Source: Futiania mangrovi
GTDB lineage: Bacteria > Pseudomonadota > Alphaproteobacteria > Futianiales > Futianiaceae
Reading direction: 5' to 3'
Assembly: GCF_024158125.1 (NCBI RefSeq)
Contig: NZ_JAMZFT010000001.1
Location: 744,001 to 808,000 of the forward strand
Length of the DNA stretch: 64,000 nucleotides
Shown here: piece by piece, positions 8,731 through 17,177 of the stretch
Layout of the letters: every line of letters begins with the position of its first letter
How positions within the stretch are numbered: position 1 is the stretch's first letter
Program-made: the position numbers and the translations under genes
The notes under the pieces: model-generated
Seen by the model: only the letters and a program-made list of their open reading frames with translations
Databases searched by the model: none
What the model was told of the DNA's origin: nothing

Positions 8731-9924
8731 ATGAAGTACAAGTGCGCGATTGTCGCCGGCGCCATGCTGGCGATGGCGAGCGGACCCCTGTCCGCCGCCG
8801 AGTACGTGATGAGTGCGAGCGCGGACTATTCCGGCCCGTTCGCGGACGTCATGCCGAACGCCATGTCGGGGATCAACGCGATCGCCGACTGGTGGAACGC
8901 CGAGGTCGGCAAGGACCTGGGCGTCACCGTGCAGGTGAAGATCTACGACATGCGCTACGACGCATCCGTGATCGCGCGCACCTGGCCGGCGATTCTCAGT
9001 TCCGACCAGCCGATCCTCCACCTGGGCTTCGGCTCGCCGGACCTCGTGACGCTGATGAAGCGCCTGCCGGGCGACAAGGTGCCAATGCTGATCGGCACGG
9101 CGATGGTCGGCCTCGTCTGGGCGCCGGACGGCTGGCATTACTCGATCCGCCCGACCTACAGCCACGAGTTCGCAGGCCTGATGTCCGACCTGCAGGAGAA
9201 GAAGGGCGACAAGCTGAAGATCGGCGCGGTCAGCACGCAGAAGTCGGCGGGCTTCGTCGACCAGGTGAAGGGCGTGCAGAAGCTGGCGGAGATGTACCCG
9301 GAGCGCTTCGAGGTGCTGGAGGTGCAATGGGTCGAAGCCTCGCCCGTCTCCGTCACCAACAACATCCGCGCCATGCTGGACGGCAAGCCGGACGTGATCC
9401 TCGTCGGCGGCACCACCGCGCAGGTGATTGCCACGGCGCAGGCACTGGAGGAACTGGGCGCCAAGGTGCCGATCATCTCGTCCACGCACAACGGCCTCTC
9501 CGAGGTCGCCAAGGGCATCGACATGGCGAAAATGGAAGGCTCCTTCTCCGCCTTCTCCTTCGCCCCGCCCGCGCGTGACGGCCTGCCGATCCGCGACGTC
9601 TACGAGAAGTACAAGAAGGACGGCAACTGGGGCCTGATCACGGCCCAGTCGGCGGCGCAGGCGCTGCTGGCGCTGCGCGTGCTCGAGCATGCGGTGAAGA
9701 CGGTCGGCGCCGACAACGTCACCGGCGAGGCGATGCGGGCGGCGCTGCTCGACCGCGTCTACACGGAGGAGGAGCTTCTGGGCTCGCTCCCCTCGGTCGA
9801 CTTCGACACCACCGCGCCCTTCCCGATCGGCGAGATCAAGGCGACGGCGGAGGTCGTGGAGGGCGGCAAGATCGTCCCCTACGGCGAGGGCTGGATGCGG
9901 GTCCCGCCGCTCGAGAAGTGGTAA
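8731..9924 (+). CDS. Periplasmic Liv-type substrate-binding protein (cluster A)
   Basis: Periplasmic receptor for the cluster A importer, 397 residues. A Sec signal peptide (MKYKCAIVAGAMLAMAS, cleavage after PLSAA) is followed by a two-lobe Peripla_BP_6 fold that begins YVMSASADYSGPFADVMPN. Strong ribosome site gggaggaaagg. It lies between the permeases and livF in the same operon. The binding pocket does not look like that of a leucine binder, but the ligand cannot be assigned by eye. Confidence 0.9.
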   Translation: MKYKCAIVAGAMLAMASGPLSAAEYVMSASADYSGPFADVMPNAMSGINAIADWWNAEVGKDLGVTVQVKIYDMRYDASVIARTWPAILSSDQPILHLGFGSPDLVTLMKRLPGDKVPMLIGTAMVGLVWAPDGWHYSIRPTYSHEFAGLMSDLQEKKGDKLKIGAVSTQKSAGFVDQVKGVQKLAEMYPERFEVLEVQWVEASPVSVTNNIRAMLDGKPDVILVGGTTAQVIATAQALEELGAKVPIISSTHNGLSEVAKGIDMAKMEGSFSAFSFAPPARDGLPIRDVYEKYKKDGNWGLITAQSAAQALLALRVLEHAVKTVGADNVTGEAMRAALLDRVYTEEELLGSLPSVDFDTTAPFPIGEIKATAEVVEGGKIVPYGEGWMRVPPLEKW

Positions 9925-9958
9925 GCGGCGGCTGACGGCGGAAACGGAGAGCAGGCCC

Positions 9959-10756
9959 ATGGGACTGACCCTGAGCAATGTGGACGTGGTCTATGGCGGC
10001 GTGATCCAGGTGCTGCGCTCGGCGAACCTGGAGGTGCCCGACGGTGCGATGGTCGTGCTGCTGGGCTCCAACGGCGCCGGCAAGACCACGACGCTCAAGG
10101 CCATCTCGGGCCTGCTCCATTCCGACCTGGGGGAGGTGACGGCGGGCCGGATCACGCTCGACGGCACCGACATCACCAATGGCGACCCCTACGACATCTT
10201 CGGGCGCGGCGTCGTGCAGGTGCTGGAGGGCCGCAAGGTTCTCGAGCACCTGACCGTCGAGCAGAACCTGATGGTGGGTGCGCACCGGCGCACCGACCAG
10301 GCGCAGGTGAAGGCGGACCTCGACCGGGTGTTCAGCTATTTCCCGCGCCTTCCGGACCTTCTGAAGCGCACCGCCGGCTATCTCTCCGGCGGCGAGATGC
10401 AGATGCTGCTGATCGGGCGCGCGCTGATGGCGCGGCCCAAGCTGCTGATCCTCGACGAGCCGTCCATGGGGCTCGCGCCGATCCTCGTCGAGCAATTGTT
10501 CGAGGCCATCGGCCGCATCAAGCGGGAGGAGGGGCTGACCGTCCTGCTCGTCGAGCAGAACGCGCGCGCCGCGATTGCCCAGTGCGACTATGGCTATGTG
10601 ATGGAGGGCGGCCGCATCGTGCTGCACGGCACGCGCGAGCAGCTCGAAAGCAACCAGGACGTCCAGGAGTTCTACCTGGGCTTCTCCGGCGAGGACAAGC
10701 GGCGCAACTTCCGCGAGGTGAAGCATTACCGCCGCCGCAAGCGGTGGCTCGGATGA
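9959..10756 (+). CDS. Liv-type ABC importer ATPase, LivF-like
   Basis: Second ATPase of the cluster A importer, 265 residues. Walker A LGSNGAGKTT, signature YLSGGEMQML, Walker B LLILDEPSMGLAP, and switch region VLLVEQNARAA. The basic C-terminal tail (KHYRRRKRW) is longer than usual. It is the last gene of the plus-strand operon and converges with the CaiB-like gene 26 bases away. Confidence 0.92.
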   Translation: MGLTLSNVDVVYGGVIQVLRSANLEVPDGAMVVLLGSNGAGKTTTLKAISGLLHSDLGEVTAGRITLDGTDITNGDPYDIFGRGVVQVLEGRKVLEHLTVEQNLMVGAHRRTDQAQVKADLDRVFSYFPRLPDLLKRTAGYLSGGEMQMLLIGRALMARPKLLILDEPSMGLAPILVEQLFEAIGRIKREEGLTVLLVEQNARAAIAQCDYGYVMEGGRIVLHGTREQLESNQDVQEFYLGFSGEDKRRNFREVKHYRRRKRWLG

Positions 10757-10782
10757 CCGCGATGCGTGTCACCTCACCCCGT

Positions 10783-11964
10783 TCACTCGATGGCGCCCGC
10801 GGCGCGCAGCGCGGCGATCTCGTCCGCGCCGAAGCCCCATGGCTCCAGCGCCTCGGGCGCGTTGCGGCAGCCCTCCGCGCCCGTGATGGCGATGGCGCCG
10901 GGCGTGCGGCTGAAGCGGGGTGCGGGCGCGTGCTGCATCACGCCGTCGACGTCGATGAAGGCGGCGCGCGCGGCAGCCTGGGGGTGGGCTTCGGCCTCCG
11001 CCATGTCGAGCACGGGCGTGACGCAACCGTCGGTCCCGTCGAACAGTTTTGCCCAGTGATCGCGCGGCTGGCCGGCGAAGATTTCACCAAGCCTTTCCGT
11101 GCAATAAGCCTCGTCCTTCACCTCATTGCTCAGGAAGCGCGGGTCGCTGTCGAGCCCGAGCGTCTTGAGCAGGACCTTGCGGAAGGCGGGCTCGATCGCG
11201 CCGACCGCGACGTGACGCCCGTCGGCGCACACATAGGTGCGGTAGAAGTGGCGCCCGCCGTCGATGGTGCTTGTGCCGGGCGGGGTCTGGCCGCCGCCCG
11301 CGACCGCCAGCGCCTTGAGCAGGGCATAGAGGCTCGCCGACCCGTCCACGATGGCGGCGTCGACGACCTGGCCTTTGCCGGACTGGCGCGCCTCGATCAC
11401 GGCCGCCAGCAGGCCGAACGCCATGAACAGGCCGCCGCCCCCCATGTCGCCGATCAGCGGCGGCAGGCCGGTGGCGAGCTTTCCCTGCTCCCCGAAGAGC
11501 GACAGCGCGCCCGACAGCCCGATGTAGTTGAGGTCGTGCCCCGCCATGCGCGAAAGCGGCCCGTCCTGGCCCCAGCCGGTCATGCGGACATAGGCCAGCC
11601 GCGGATTGGCGGCGAGGCAATCTTCGGGGCCGAGGCCCAGCTTCTCCATGGTGCCGGGGCGATAGCCCTCGATCAGCGCGTCGGCCTCCGCGACAAGGCG
11701 CAGGATCAGCGCGCGCCCCTCGACCGACTTGACGTTGACGCGCACCGCGTGGCGGCCCCGGTTGAAGATCGCGGCCGGCCCCATCTTCTCGAAGTCGAGC
11801 GTCGGGTCGGGCGGCGGGTATCCGCCGGGGCGGTCGATGCGCAGCACCTGAGCGCCGAGGTCGGCGAGCAGCATCGCGCCGAAGGGCGCAGGCCCGATCC
11901 CCGTGAACTCGACGATCTTCAGGCTCGAAAGCGGTCCTTGCCGCATCGTCGCGGTGCCGGTCAT
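10783..11964 (-). CDS. CaiB/BaiF family, alpha-methylacyl-CoA racemase-like
   Basis: Class III CoA-transferase fold protein, 393 residues. Most similar in motifs to alpha-methylacyl-CoA racemases: the pair H143 (AGHDLNYIGLSG) and D173 (LIGDMGGGG) has the 30-residue spacing of the catalytic His126/Asp156 of the mycobacterial enzyme. ATG 11964 was chosen for its gagggaggg ribosome site; an upstream ATG at 12033 has none. It is divergent from the carboxylase genes and shares a 178-base AT-richer control region with them. A racemase suits the breakdown of methyl-branched acyl-CoAs, but a true CoA-transferase remains possible. Confidence 0.85.
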   Translation of the reverse strand: MTGTATMRQGPLSSLKIVEFTGIGPAPFGAMLLADLGAQVLRIDRPGGYPPPDPTLDFEKMGPAAIFNRGRHAVRVNVKSVEGRALILRLVAEADALIEGYRPGTMEKLGLGPEDCLAANPRLAYVRMTGWGQDGPLSRMAGHDLNYIGLSGALSLFGEQGKLATGLPPLIGDMGGGGLFMAFGLLAAVIEARQSGKGQVVDAAIVDGSASLYALLKALAVAGGGQTPPGTSTIDGGRHFYRTYVCADGRHVAVGAIEPAFRKVLLKTLGLDSDPRFLSNEVKDEAYCTERLGEIFAGQPRDHWAKLFDGTDGCVTPVLDMAEAEAHPQAAARAAFIDVDGVMQHAPAPRFSRTPGAIAITGAEGCRNAPEALEPWGFGADEIAALRAAGAIE

Positions 11965-12142
11965 GGCGTGGCGTCCCTCCCTCTCGTGGGTGTCCGGCGT
12001 GACGCGCCACGCCGCCCCATTTGTTATGATCATCTATGAAGAAACAACGATAATGTACTGTCAATACAAGAATAAGAACCAACAGAATGCGCCGGTCGTT
12101 CCGGCCTGCACACGTACCCGCACCGGCGGGAGGGGGTGAGCC

Positions 12143-13744
12143 ATGGCGACGCTGCAAAGCCGCTTCGACCCGAACGATGCGCAAGCGATGGAGAACGCGC
12201 GCGCCTATGACGCGCTGCTGGCCGACATGCAGGAGAAGTTTGCCTGGGCGCTGGGCGGCGGGGGCGAGAAGATGGTCGCCCGCCACTATGCGCGGGGCAA
12301 GATCCTTGTGCGCGACCGCATCGACCTGCTGGTCGACCCGATGACGCCGTTCCTGGAGCTGACGCCGCTCGCGGCCTGGGGGCTCTACGGCAATGGCGTG
12401 CCCTCGGCGGGCATCGTTACGGGTGTCGGCACGATCCGGGGCGTGACCTGCATGATCATTGCCAACGACGCGACAGTGAAGGGCGGCTCCTTCTTCCGCG
12501 AGACCGTGCGCAAGCACATCCGCGCGCAGGACATCGCGCTGGAGAACCGGCTGCCGGTCGTCTATCTCGTCGACTGCGGCGGCGCGAACCTGAAGAACCT
12601 CGAGGACGTCTTCCCCGACCAGGAGCATTTCGGCGGCACCTTCTACCGCCAGTGCCGCATGTCGGCGGAGGGCCTGCCGCAGCTTGCCGCGGTCTTCGGC
12701 GAGTGCACGGCGGGCGGGGCCTATATCCCGGCGCTCGCCGACGAGTTCGTGATGGTCGCAGACAATTCCTCGATCCACCTCGGCGGGCCGCAGATCGTCA
12801 AGGCGGCGATCAAGGAGGTGGTGGACCGCGACACGCTGGGCGGGGCGGAGATGCACTCCTGCGTTTCCGGCGTCTCCGATCATTTCGCCGCCGACGAGCG
12901 CGAGGCCATCGCCCGCCTGCGCGACATGGTGGGCGCGCTCAATTATCCGCAGAAGGCGCACGGCGATATCCGGAGCCCGCGCGCGCCGCTCTACGATGCG
13001 GCGGAAATCCCGGCCATCGTCGGCACCGACCTGTCGCGTCCCTTCGATCAGCGGGAGATCATCGCCCGCATCGTCGACGGCAGCGACTTCCACGAGTTCA
13101 AGCCGCTCTATGGCGAAACGGTGGTCTGCGGCTTCGCCCATATTGAGGGCTATCCCGTGGGCTTCATCGCCAACAATGGCGTGCTCTTCTCCGAAAGCAC
13201 GCTGAAGGCGGTGCACTTCATCGAGCTGTGCGACCAGCGCAACGTGCCGCTCGTCTTCCTGCAGAACACGACCGGCTTCATGGTCGGTTCGGACGCGGAG
13301 CGGGGCGGGATCTCGAAGAACTCCGCCAAGCTTGTCTACGCCGTCTCCAACACGCGCGTGCCCCGCTACACGGTGGTCACCGGCGGCTCCTACGGCGCGG
13401 GCAACTACGGCATGAGCGGGCGCGGCTTCCGGCCCCGCTTCATGTTCATGTGGCCCAATGCGCGGCTCGGCGGCATGAACCCGGACGTGGGCTCCTCGGT
13501 GCTGATGGACCTGCGCCGGGCGAGCATCTCGCGTCACCCCGCGACGGAAGAGGAGCTTGCAGCCTACGAGCAGGAACTGCGCGACATGTTCGAGACCAAG
13601 TCCGATCCCTACTACTGCACCGCGCGGATCTGGGACGACGGGATCATCGATCCGCGCGACACCCGCGCCGTGCTCGCCATGTGCCTCGCCGTGGGCGCCA
13701 TGCAGCCGCCGGAACCGGGCAACCGCCCGGTCTACCGGATGTGA
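12143..13744 (+). CDS. Acyl-CoA carboxylase carboxyltransferase subunit (MCC/GCC-beta type)
   Basis: Transfers CO2 from carboxybiotin to an acyl-CoA. The 533 residues fall in the methylcrotonyl-CoA/geranyl-CoA carboxylase beta group. Key motifs are FGECTAGGAYIPALADE, FLQNTTGFMVG, and GGSYGAGNYGMSGRGFRP followed by WPNARLGGMNP. Both crotonase-like lobes are complete. Ribosome site ggaggggg. The biotin subunit follows after 11 bases. With a neighbouring dehydrogenase and hydratase, a leucine- or isoprenoid-like carboxylation route is plausible; the exact substrate is not shown. Confidence 0.92.
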   Translation: MATLQSRFDPNDAQAMENARAYDALLADMQEKFAWALGGGGEKMVARHYARGKILVRDRIDLLVDPMTPFLELTPLAAWGLYGNGVPSAGIVTGVGTIRGVTCMIIANDATVKGGSFFRETVRKHIRAQDIALENRLPVVYLVDCGGANLKNLEDVFPDQEHFGGTFYRQCRMSAEGLPQLAAVFGECTAGGAYIPALADEFVMVADNSSIHLGGPQIVKAAIKEVVDRDTLGGAEMHSCVSGVSDHFAADEREAIARLRDMVGALNYPQKAHGDIRSPRAPLYDAAEIPAIVGTDLSRPFDQREIIARIVDGSDFHEFKPLYGETVVCGFAHIEGYPVGFIANNGVLFSESTLKAVHFIELCDQRNVPLVFLQNTTGFMVGSDAERGGISKNSAKLVYAVSNTRVPRYTVVTGGSYGAGNYGMSGRGFRPRFMFMWPNARLGGMNPDVGSSVLMDLRRASISRHPATEEELAAYEQELRDMFETKSDPYYCTARIWDDGIIDPRDTRAVLAMCLAVGAMQPPEPGNRPVYRM

Positions 13745-13755
13745 GGGAGGTGCCC

Positions 13756-15759
13756 ATGTCCCGCTTCGCCACGGCGCCCAATCCCATCCGCAGCCTGCTC
13801 GTCGCCAACCGGGGCGAGATCGCGGTGCGCGTGATCCGCACGGCCCGCGCGCTCGGCCTGCGCACCATCGCGGTCTACTCCGACGCCGACGCGGGCGCGC
13901 CGCACGTGCGCGCCGCTGACGAGGCCGTGCGCATCGGACCTGCGTCCGCTGCCGAGAGCTATCTGAACATCGATGCGATCCTTGCCGCCGCCCGCGCCAC
14001 GGGCGCGGATGCGATCCACCCCGGCTACGGCTTCCTGTCGGAGAATGCAGGCTTCGTGCGTGCCTGCGACGCGGCTGGCATTACCTTCGTCGGCCCGTCG
14101 GCGGACGCGGTCGCGGCGATGGGCTCCAAGATCGCGGCCAAGCGCATCGCCGCCGAACATGGCGTGCCGACCGTCCCCGGCTATCACGGCGACGACCAGA
14201 GCCCGGAGACACTGGCGCGGGAGGCCGAACGCATCGGCTATCCCGTCCTCATCAAGGCGTCCGCAGGCGGCGGCGGCCGGGGCATGCGCGCGGTCCACAA
14301 GGCGGAGGAGTTTTCCTCCGCGCTCTCCGCCGCGCAGGCCGAGGCGACATCGGCCTTCGGCGACGGGTCGGTCCTGCTCGAACGCTTCATCGGGCGGCCA
14401 CGCCACCTCGAGGTGCAGGTGGTGGGCGACGCGCACGGCAACATCGTCCACCTTTTCGAGCGCGACTGCTCCGTCCAGCGCAACAACCAGAAGGTCATCG
14501 AGGAGGCGCCCGCGCCCAACCTGACGCCCGCGGCGCGCGAGGCGTTGCAGGACGCGGCCCTCAGGCTGGCGCGCGCCATCGGCTACACGTCCGCGGGAAC
14601 GGTCGAGTTCATCATGGAGGAGGGGAGTGCGGAGCCCTTCTTCCTTGAGATGAACACGCGCCTGCAGGTCGAGCATCCGGTGACGGAGGAGATCACCGGC
14701 GTCGACCTCGTCGAATGGCAGCTGATCGTGGCAGCGGGCCTGCCGCTGCCGCTCGCCCAGGCTCAGATCCACGCCAGGGGGCACGCCATCGAGGTGCGCC
14801 TCGCCGCCGAGCGTGCGGACCAGGGCTTCGCGCCCGCTATCGGCCGTTTCGTGCGCGTGGGACCGGTGGAGGGGATGCGCCTTGACACCGGCATCGCCGA
14901 CGGCTCGGAGGTCGGGCTGCACTATGACAGCATGCTCGCCAAGGCGATTGCCTGGGCGCCGAGCCGCGCCGAGGCGGTCGCGCGCCTGTCGGCGGGGCTC
15001 GCGCGGCTTCCCGTGCTCGGCACGCCCACCAACCAGGCGTTCCTGAAGGACTGTCTCGCCCGGCCCGATTTCGCGCAGGCGCGCGCCACGACGCGCTTCC
15101 TGCCGGAGAACTTCCCCGAGGGCTGGGCGCCGGAGCCCCGCGCGCTGGCCCGTGTCCGCGCGCTCGCGGCAGCCTTCTGGATGTGGGGACCGGGGGGCGG
15201 GGCAGCGGCCACGCCGCTCCATGCCCGCACCGGCTTCCGCGTGATGGGCGCGCGCCGGCCCGCGCGCGTCGAACTGGACGTGAGCGACGATTACGGTACG
15301 GCGAAGCTCGCACTGATCCGCGGTCCGGAAGGCGCCTCGGCCGAGGTGGAGGGCGAGACGCTGCCTCTCACGCTGCCTTCGGGCGAGGGCTGGGTGCACG
15401 AGGGGCTGCCCGTGTTCTCCTTGCGCGACGGCGACACGGTGCACCTCGCGCACGATGCGCTGGCTCTTTCCGCGCAGGTCGGTCTCGCCATCGAGATCGA
15501 CAGCCTGGCGAAGGTCGAGGGCGCGGGATCGGGCGCGCTGACCGCGCCGTTGCCCGGTCTCGTCACGCAGGTCGCGGTCAGGCCGGGCGACCGGGTCGCG
15601 CAGGGCGCGACGGTCTTGCAGATGGAGGCGATGAAGCTCGTCCACACGCTCGCTGCCCACGCCGCCGGTACGGTTGCCGCGGTCCATTGCGCGGCAGGCG
15701 ACACGGTGCGCGCGGGCGCGCTGCTCGTGGAAATAACCCCCGACGAAGAGGAGGACTGA
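13756..15759 (+). CDS. Acyl-CoA carboxylase biotin-carboxylase/biotin-carrier subunit
   Basis: ATP-dependent carboxylation of its own biotin, 667 residues. Order: biotin carboxylase N-domain (LLVANRGEIAVRVIRTARAL), ATP-grasp with KASAGGGGRGM, active-site loop FFLEMNTRLQVEHPVTEE, a linker, then the biotinyl domain whose lysine sits in MEAMKLVHTL near the C-terminus. The length matches MCC/GCC alpha subunits. ATG 13756 has gagggagg upstream. It works with the preceding carboxyltransferase and is followed by the MaoC gene after 3 bases. Confidence 0.94.
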   Translation: MSRFATAPNPIRSLLVANRGEIAVRVIRTARALGLRTIAVYSDADAGAPHVRAADEAVRIGPASAAESYLNIDAILAAARATGADAIHPGYGFLSENAGFVRACDAAGITFVGPSADAVAAMGSKIAAKRIAAEHGVPTVPGYHGDDQSPETLAREAERIGYPVLIKASAGGGGRGMRAVHKAEEFSSALSAAQAEATSAFGDGSVLLERFIGRPRHLEVQVVGDAHGNIVHLFERDCSVQRNNQKVIEEAPAPNLTPAAREALQDAALRLARAIGYTSAGTVEFIMEEGSAEPFFLEMNTRLQVEHPVTEEITGVDLVEWQLIVAAGLPLPLAQAQIHARGHAIEVRLAAERADQGFAPAIGRFVRVGPVEGMRLDTGIADGSEVGLHYDSMLAKAIAWAPSRAEAVARLSAGLARLPVLGTPTNQAFLKDCLARPDFAQARATTRFLPENFPEGWAPEPRALARVRALAAAFWMWGPGGGAAATPLHARTGFRVMGARRPARVELDVSDDYGTAKLALIRGPEGASAEVEGETLPLTLPSGEGWVHEGLPVFSLRDGDTVHLAHDALALSAQVGLAIEIDSLAKVEGAGSGALTAPLPGLVTQVAVRPGDRVAQGATVLQMEAMKLVHTLAAHAAGTVAAVHCAAGDTVRAGALLVEITPDEEED

Positions 15760-15762
15760 CCG

Positions 15763-16224
15763 ATGGCGGGGCTCTGGTACGAGGATTTCGAGGAAGGCAT
15801 GGTGTTCGATCACGAGTGGACGCGCACCATCACCGAGGCGGACAACCGCTGGTTCTCGCTGCTGACGATGAACACCCAGCCGGTGCATATCGACGCTCAC
15901 GCAGCGGCGAAGAGCGTCTGGAAGCGCCCGCTGGTCAACAGCCTCTTCACGCTCGGCCTCATGGTCGGCATGTCGGTGAACGACACCACCTTCGGCACGA
16001 CCATCGCCAATCTCGGCATGACGAACGTGACCTTCCCGCACCCGCTGTTCGAGGGCGACACGGTCAAGGTGCGCACCACCGTGCTCGGCAAGCGCGAGAG
16101 CAAGTCGCGCCCGGGCGAGGGGATTGTCACGCTGAAGCACGAGGTCTTCAACCAGGACGGCGTCATGTGCGGCTCGTGCGAGCGTGCGGCCCTGATGATG
16201 AAGCGCCCGCAGAAGGCCGCCTGA
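15763..16224 (+). CDS. MaoC-like acyl-CoA hydratase
   Basis: Hot-dog-fold hydratase, 153 residues. It matches the subgroup beginning YEDFEEGMVFDHEWTRTITE with TMNTQPVHIDAHAAA as the active-site segment, in place of the GDxNPxH of R-specific enoyl hydratases, and then NSLFTLGLMVGMSVNDTT. Relatives are mesaconyl- or itaconyl-CoA-type hydratases. It probably hydrates the product of the carboxylase. It ends 4 bases from the convergent SDR gene. Confidence 0.88.
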   Translation: MAGLWYEDFEEGMVFDHEWTRTITEADNRWFSLLTMNTQPVHIDAHAAAKSVWKRPLVNSLFTLGLMVGMSVNDTTFGTTIANLGMTNVTFPHPLFEGDTVKVRTTVLGKRESKSRPGEGIVTLKHEVFNQDGVMCGSCERAALMMKRPQKAA

Positions 16225-16234
16225 CCGATCAGGC
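16219..16234. terminator. Inverted repeat spanning the two convergent stop codons
   Basis: GCCTGA-ccga-TCAGGC has perfect 6-base arms and contains the stop codons of both the MaoC gene and the opposing SDR gene. It may act as a bidirectional terminator, but there is no T-tract on either side. Confidence 0.3.
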
Positions 16235-17008
16235 TGCCGAAATCCCGCCATTGATGCTGATCGTCTGCCCGGTCATCCGGGCTGACGCCGGCCCCGCCAG
16301 GTAGACGACCATGCTCGCGAGATCCTCCGGCTCCACGACGCCGAGGCTTGCGAGCGTTTCCGCCTTGCCGAAGATCCGGTTGCAGAACGGGTCGGCCATC
16401 AGGTGATCGTAAAGACCCGTTCCCCGCACCACGCTGGGGGTGAGGCAATTGACGCGGATGCCGTTGCGCTTGGCCTCGTACGCCATGCCCCGGCAGAACA
16501 TCACGATGGCCGCCATGCCCGCGCCCACGACCGTCTCGCCGGGGGTGGCAACCTTGGCGGCGTCCGAGGCGAAGCAAACGACCGAGCCCCCGCCGCGCGC
16601 CGTCATGTGCGGCAGGACCGCGCGCGCCGGATGCGTGATGCCGGCCACGAGGCTCGTCAGGATCGGCATCATCTCCTCGATGGGCGTGAGGTGGAGGAGG
16701 CGCGGCGTCGGTTCCCCGCCGCCCGCGCTCACCAGCACGTCGATGCCGCCCATCCGGTCGGCCGCCGCGTCCGCCATGGCCTGCGCCGCCAGCGGATCGC
16801 GCGCGTCGCATTGCAGAAAGGCGACGTCGGCTTGCGGGAATGCGTCTGCCAGCGCGGCGCGCGCGGCCTCGCCGCGTTCTGCCGAGCGGCCCGCGAGGAC
16901 CATGCGCGGCACGCCCGACGCCAGCAGAGCCCGCGCGCACGCATGTCCGATTCCGCCCGTGCCCCCGACGATCAGCGTCGCACACTCCTCCAGCGGCCTG
17001 GCTGACAT
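16229..17008 (-). CDS. SDR-fold protein lacking the catalytic Tyr and Lys
   Basis: Short-chain dehydrogenase fold, 259 residues. The cofactor motif GGTGGIGHACARALL is intact and the C-terminus QTISINGGISAA is typical. After Ser of CFASDAAKVATPGE the usual YxxxK reads VGAGM, so both catalytic Tyr and Lys are replaced; the DNA reads gtc gtg ggc gcg ggc atg. It may bind a nucleotide without classical reduction, or act as a partner subunit. Convergent with the carboxylase operon. Ribosome site gggagg before ATG 17008. Confidence 0.85.
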   Translation of the reverse strand: MSARPLEECATLIVGGTGGIGHACARALLASGVPRMVLAGRSAERGEAARAALADAFPQADVAFLQCDARDPLAAQAMADAAADRMGGIDVLVSAGGGEPTPRLLHLTPIEEMMPILTSLVAGITHPARAVLPHMTARGGGSVVCFASDAAKVATPGETVVGAGMAAIVMFCRGMAYEAKRNGIRVNCLTPSVVRGTGLYDHLMADPFCNRIFGKAETLASLGVVEPEDLASMVVYLAGPASARMTGQTISINGGISAA

Positions 17009-17087
17009 CCCCCGTTCCTCCCGTCTTCCTGCGGTGTCCCTGAGGGCAGTCTAGGCGTGCGTCCCGAGCCGCAGAAGCGGAAAAGCT

Positions 17088-17117
17088 AATCCGCATTCAG
17101 GACTCAAATTGCGGATT
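17088..17117. promoter_or_regulatory. Inverted repeat upstream of the JAB-like gene
   Basis: Arms aatccgca (17088-17095) and tgcggatt (17110-17117) are perfect and separated by 14 bases. They lie between the divergent SDR and JAB-like genes, 61 bases before the latter's ATG. It could be a two-turn operator or a 5' hairpin. Confidence 0.4.
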
Positions 17118-17177
17118 GTGCAAAAATGAAACGTTAACTAAGCTGATCGGCGGCTAATACATCAGTGGGGTAGTGCA

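Noticed and set aside
11123-16251. Long minus-strand frames opposite the carboxylase genes
   Set aside because: The plus-strand frames encode complete carboxylase subunits with all motifs; the opposite frames have shadow composition.
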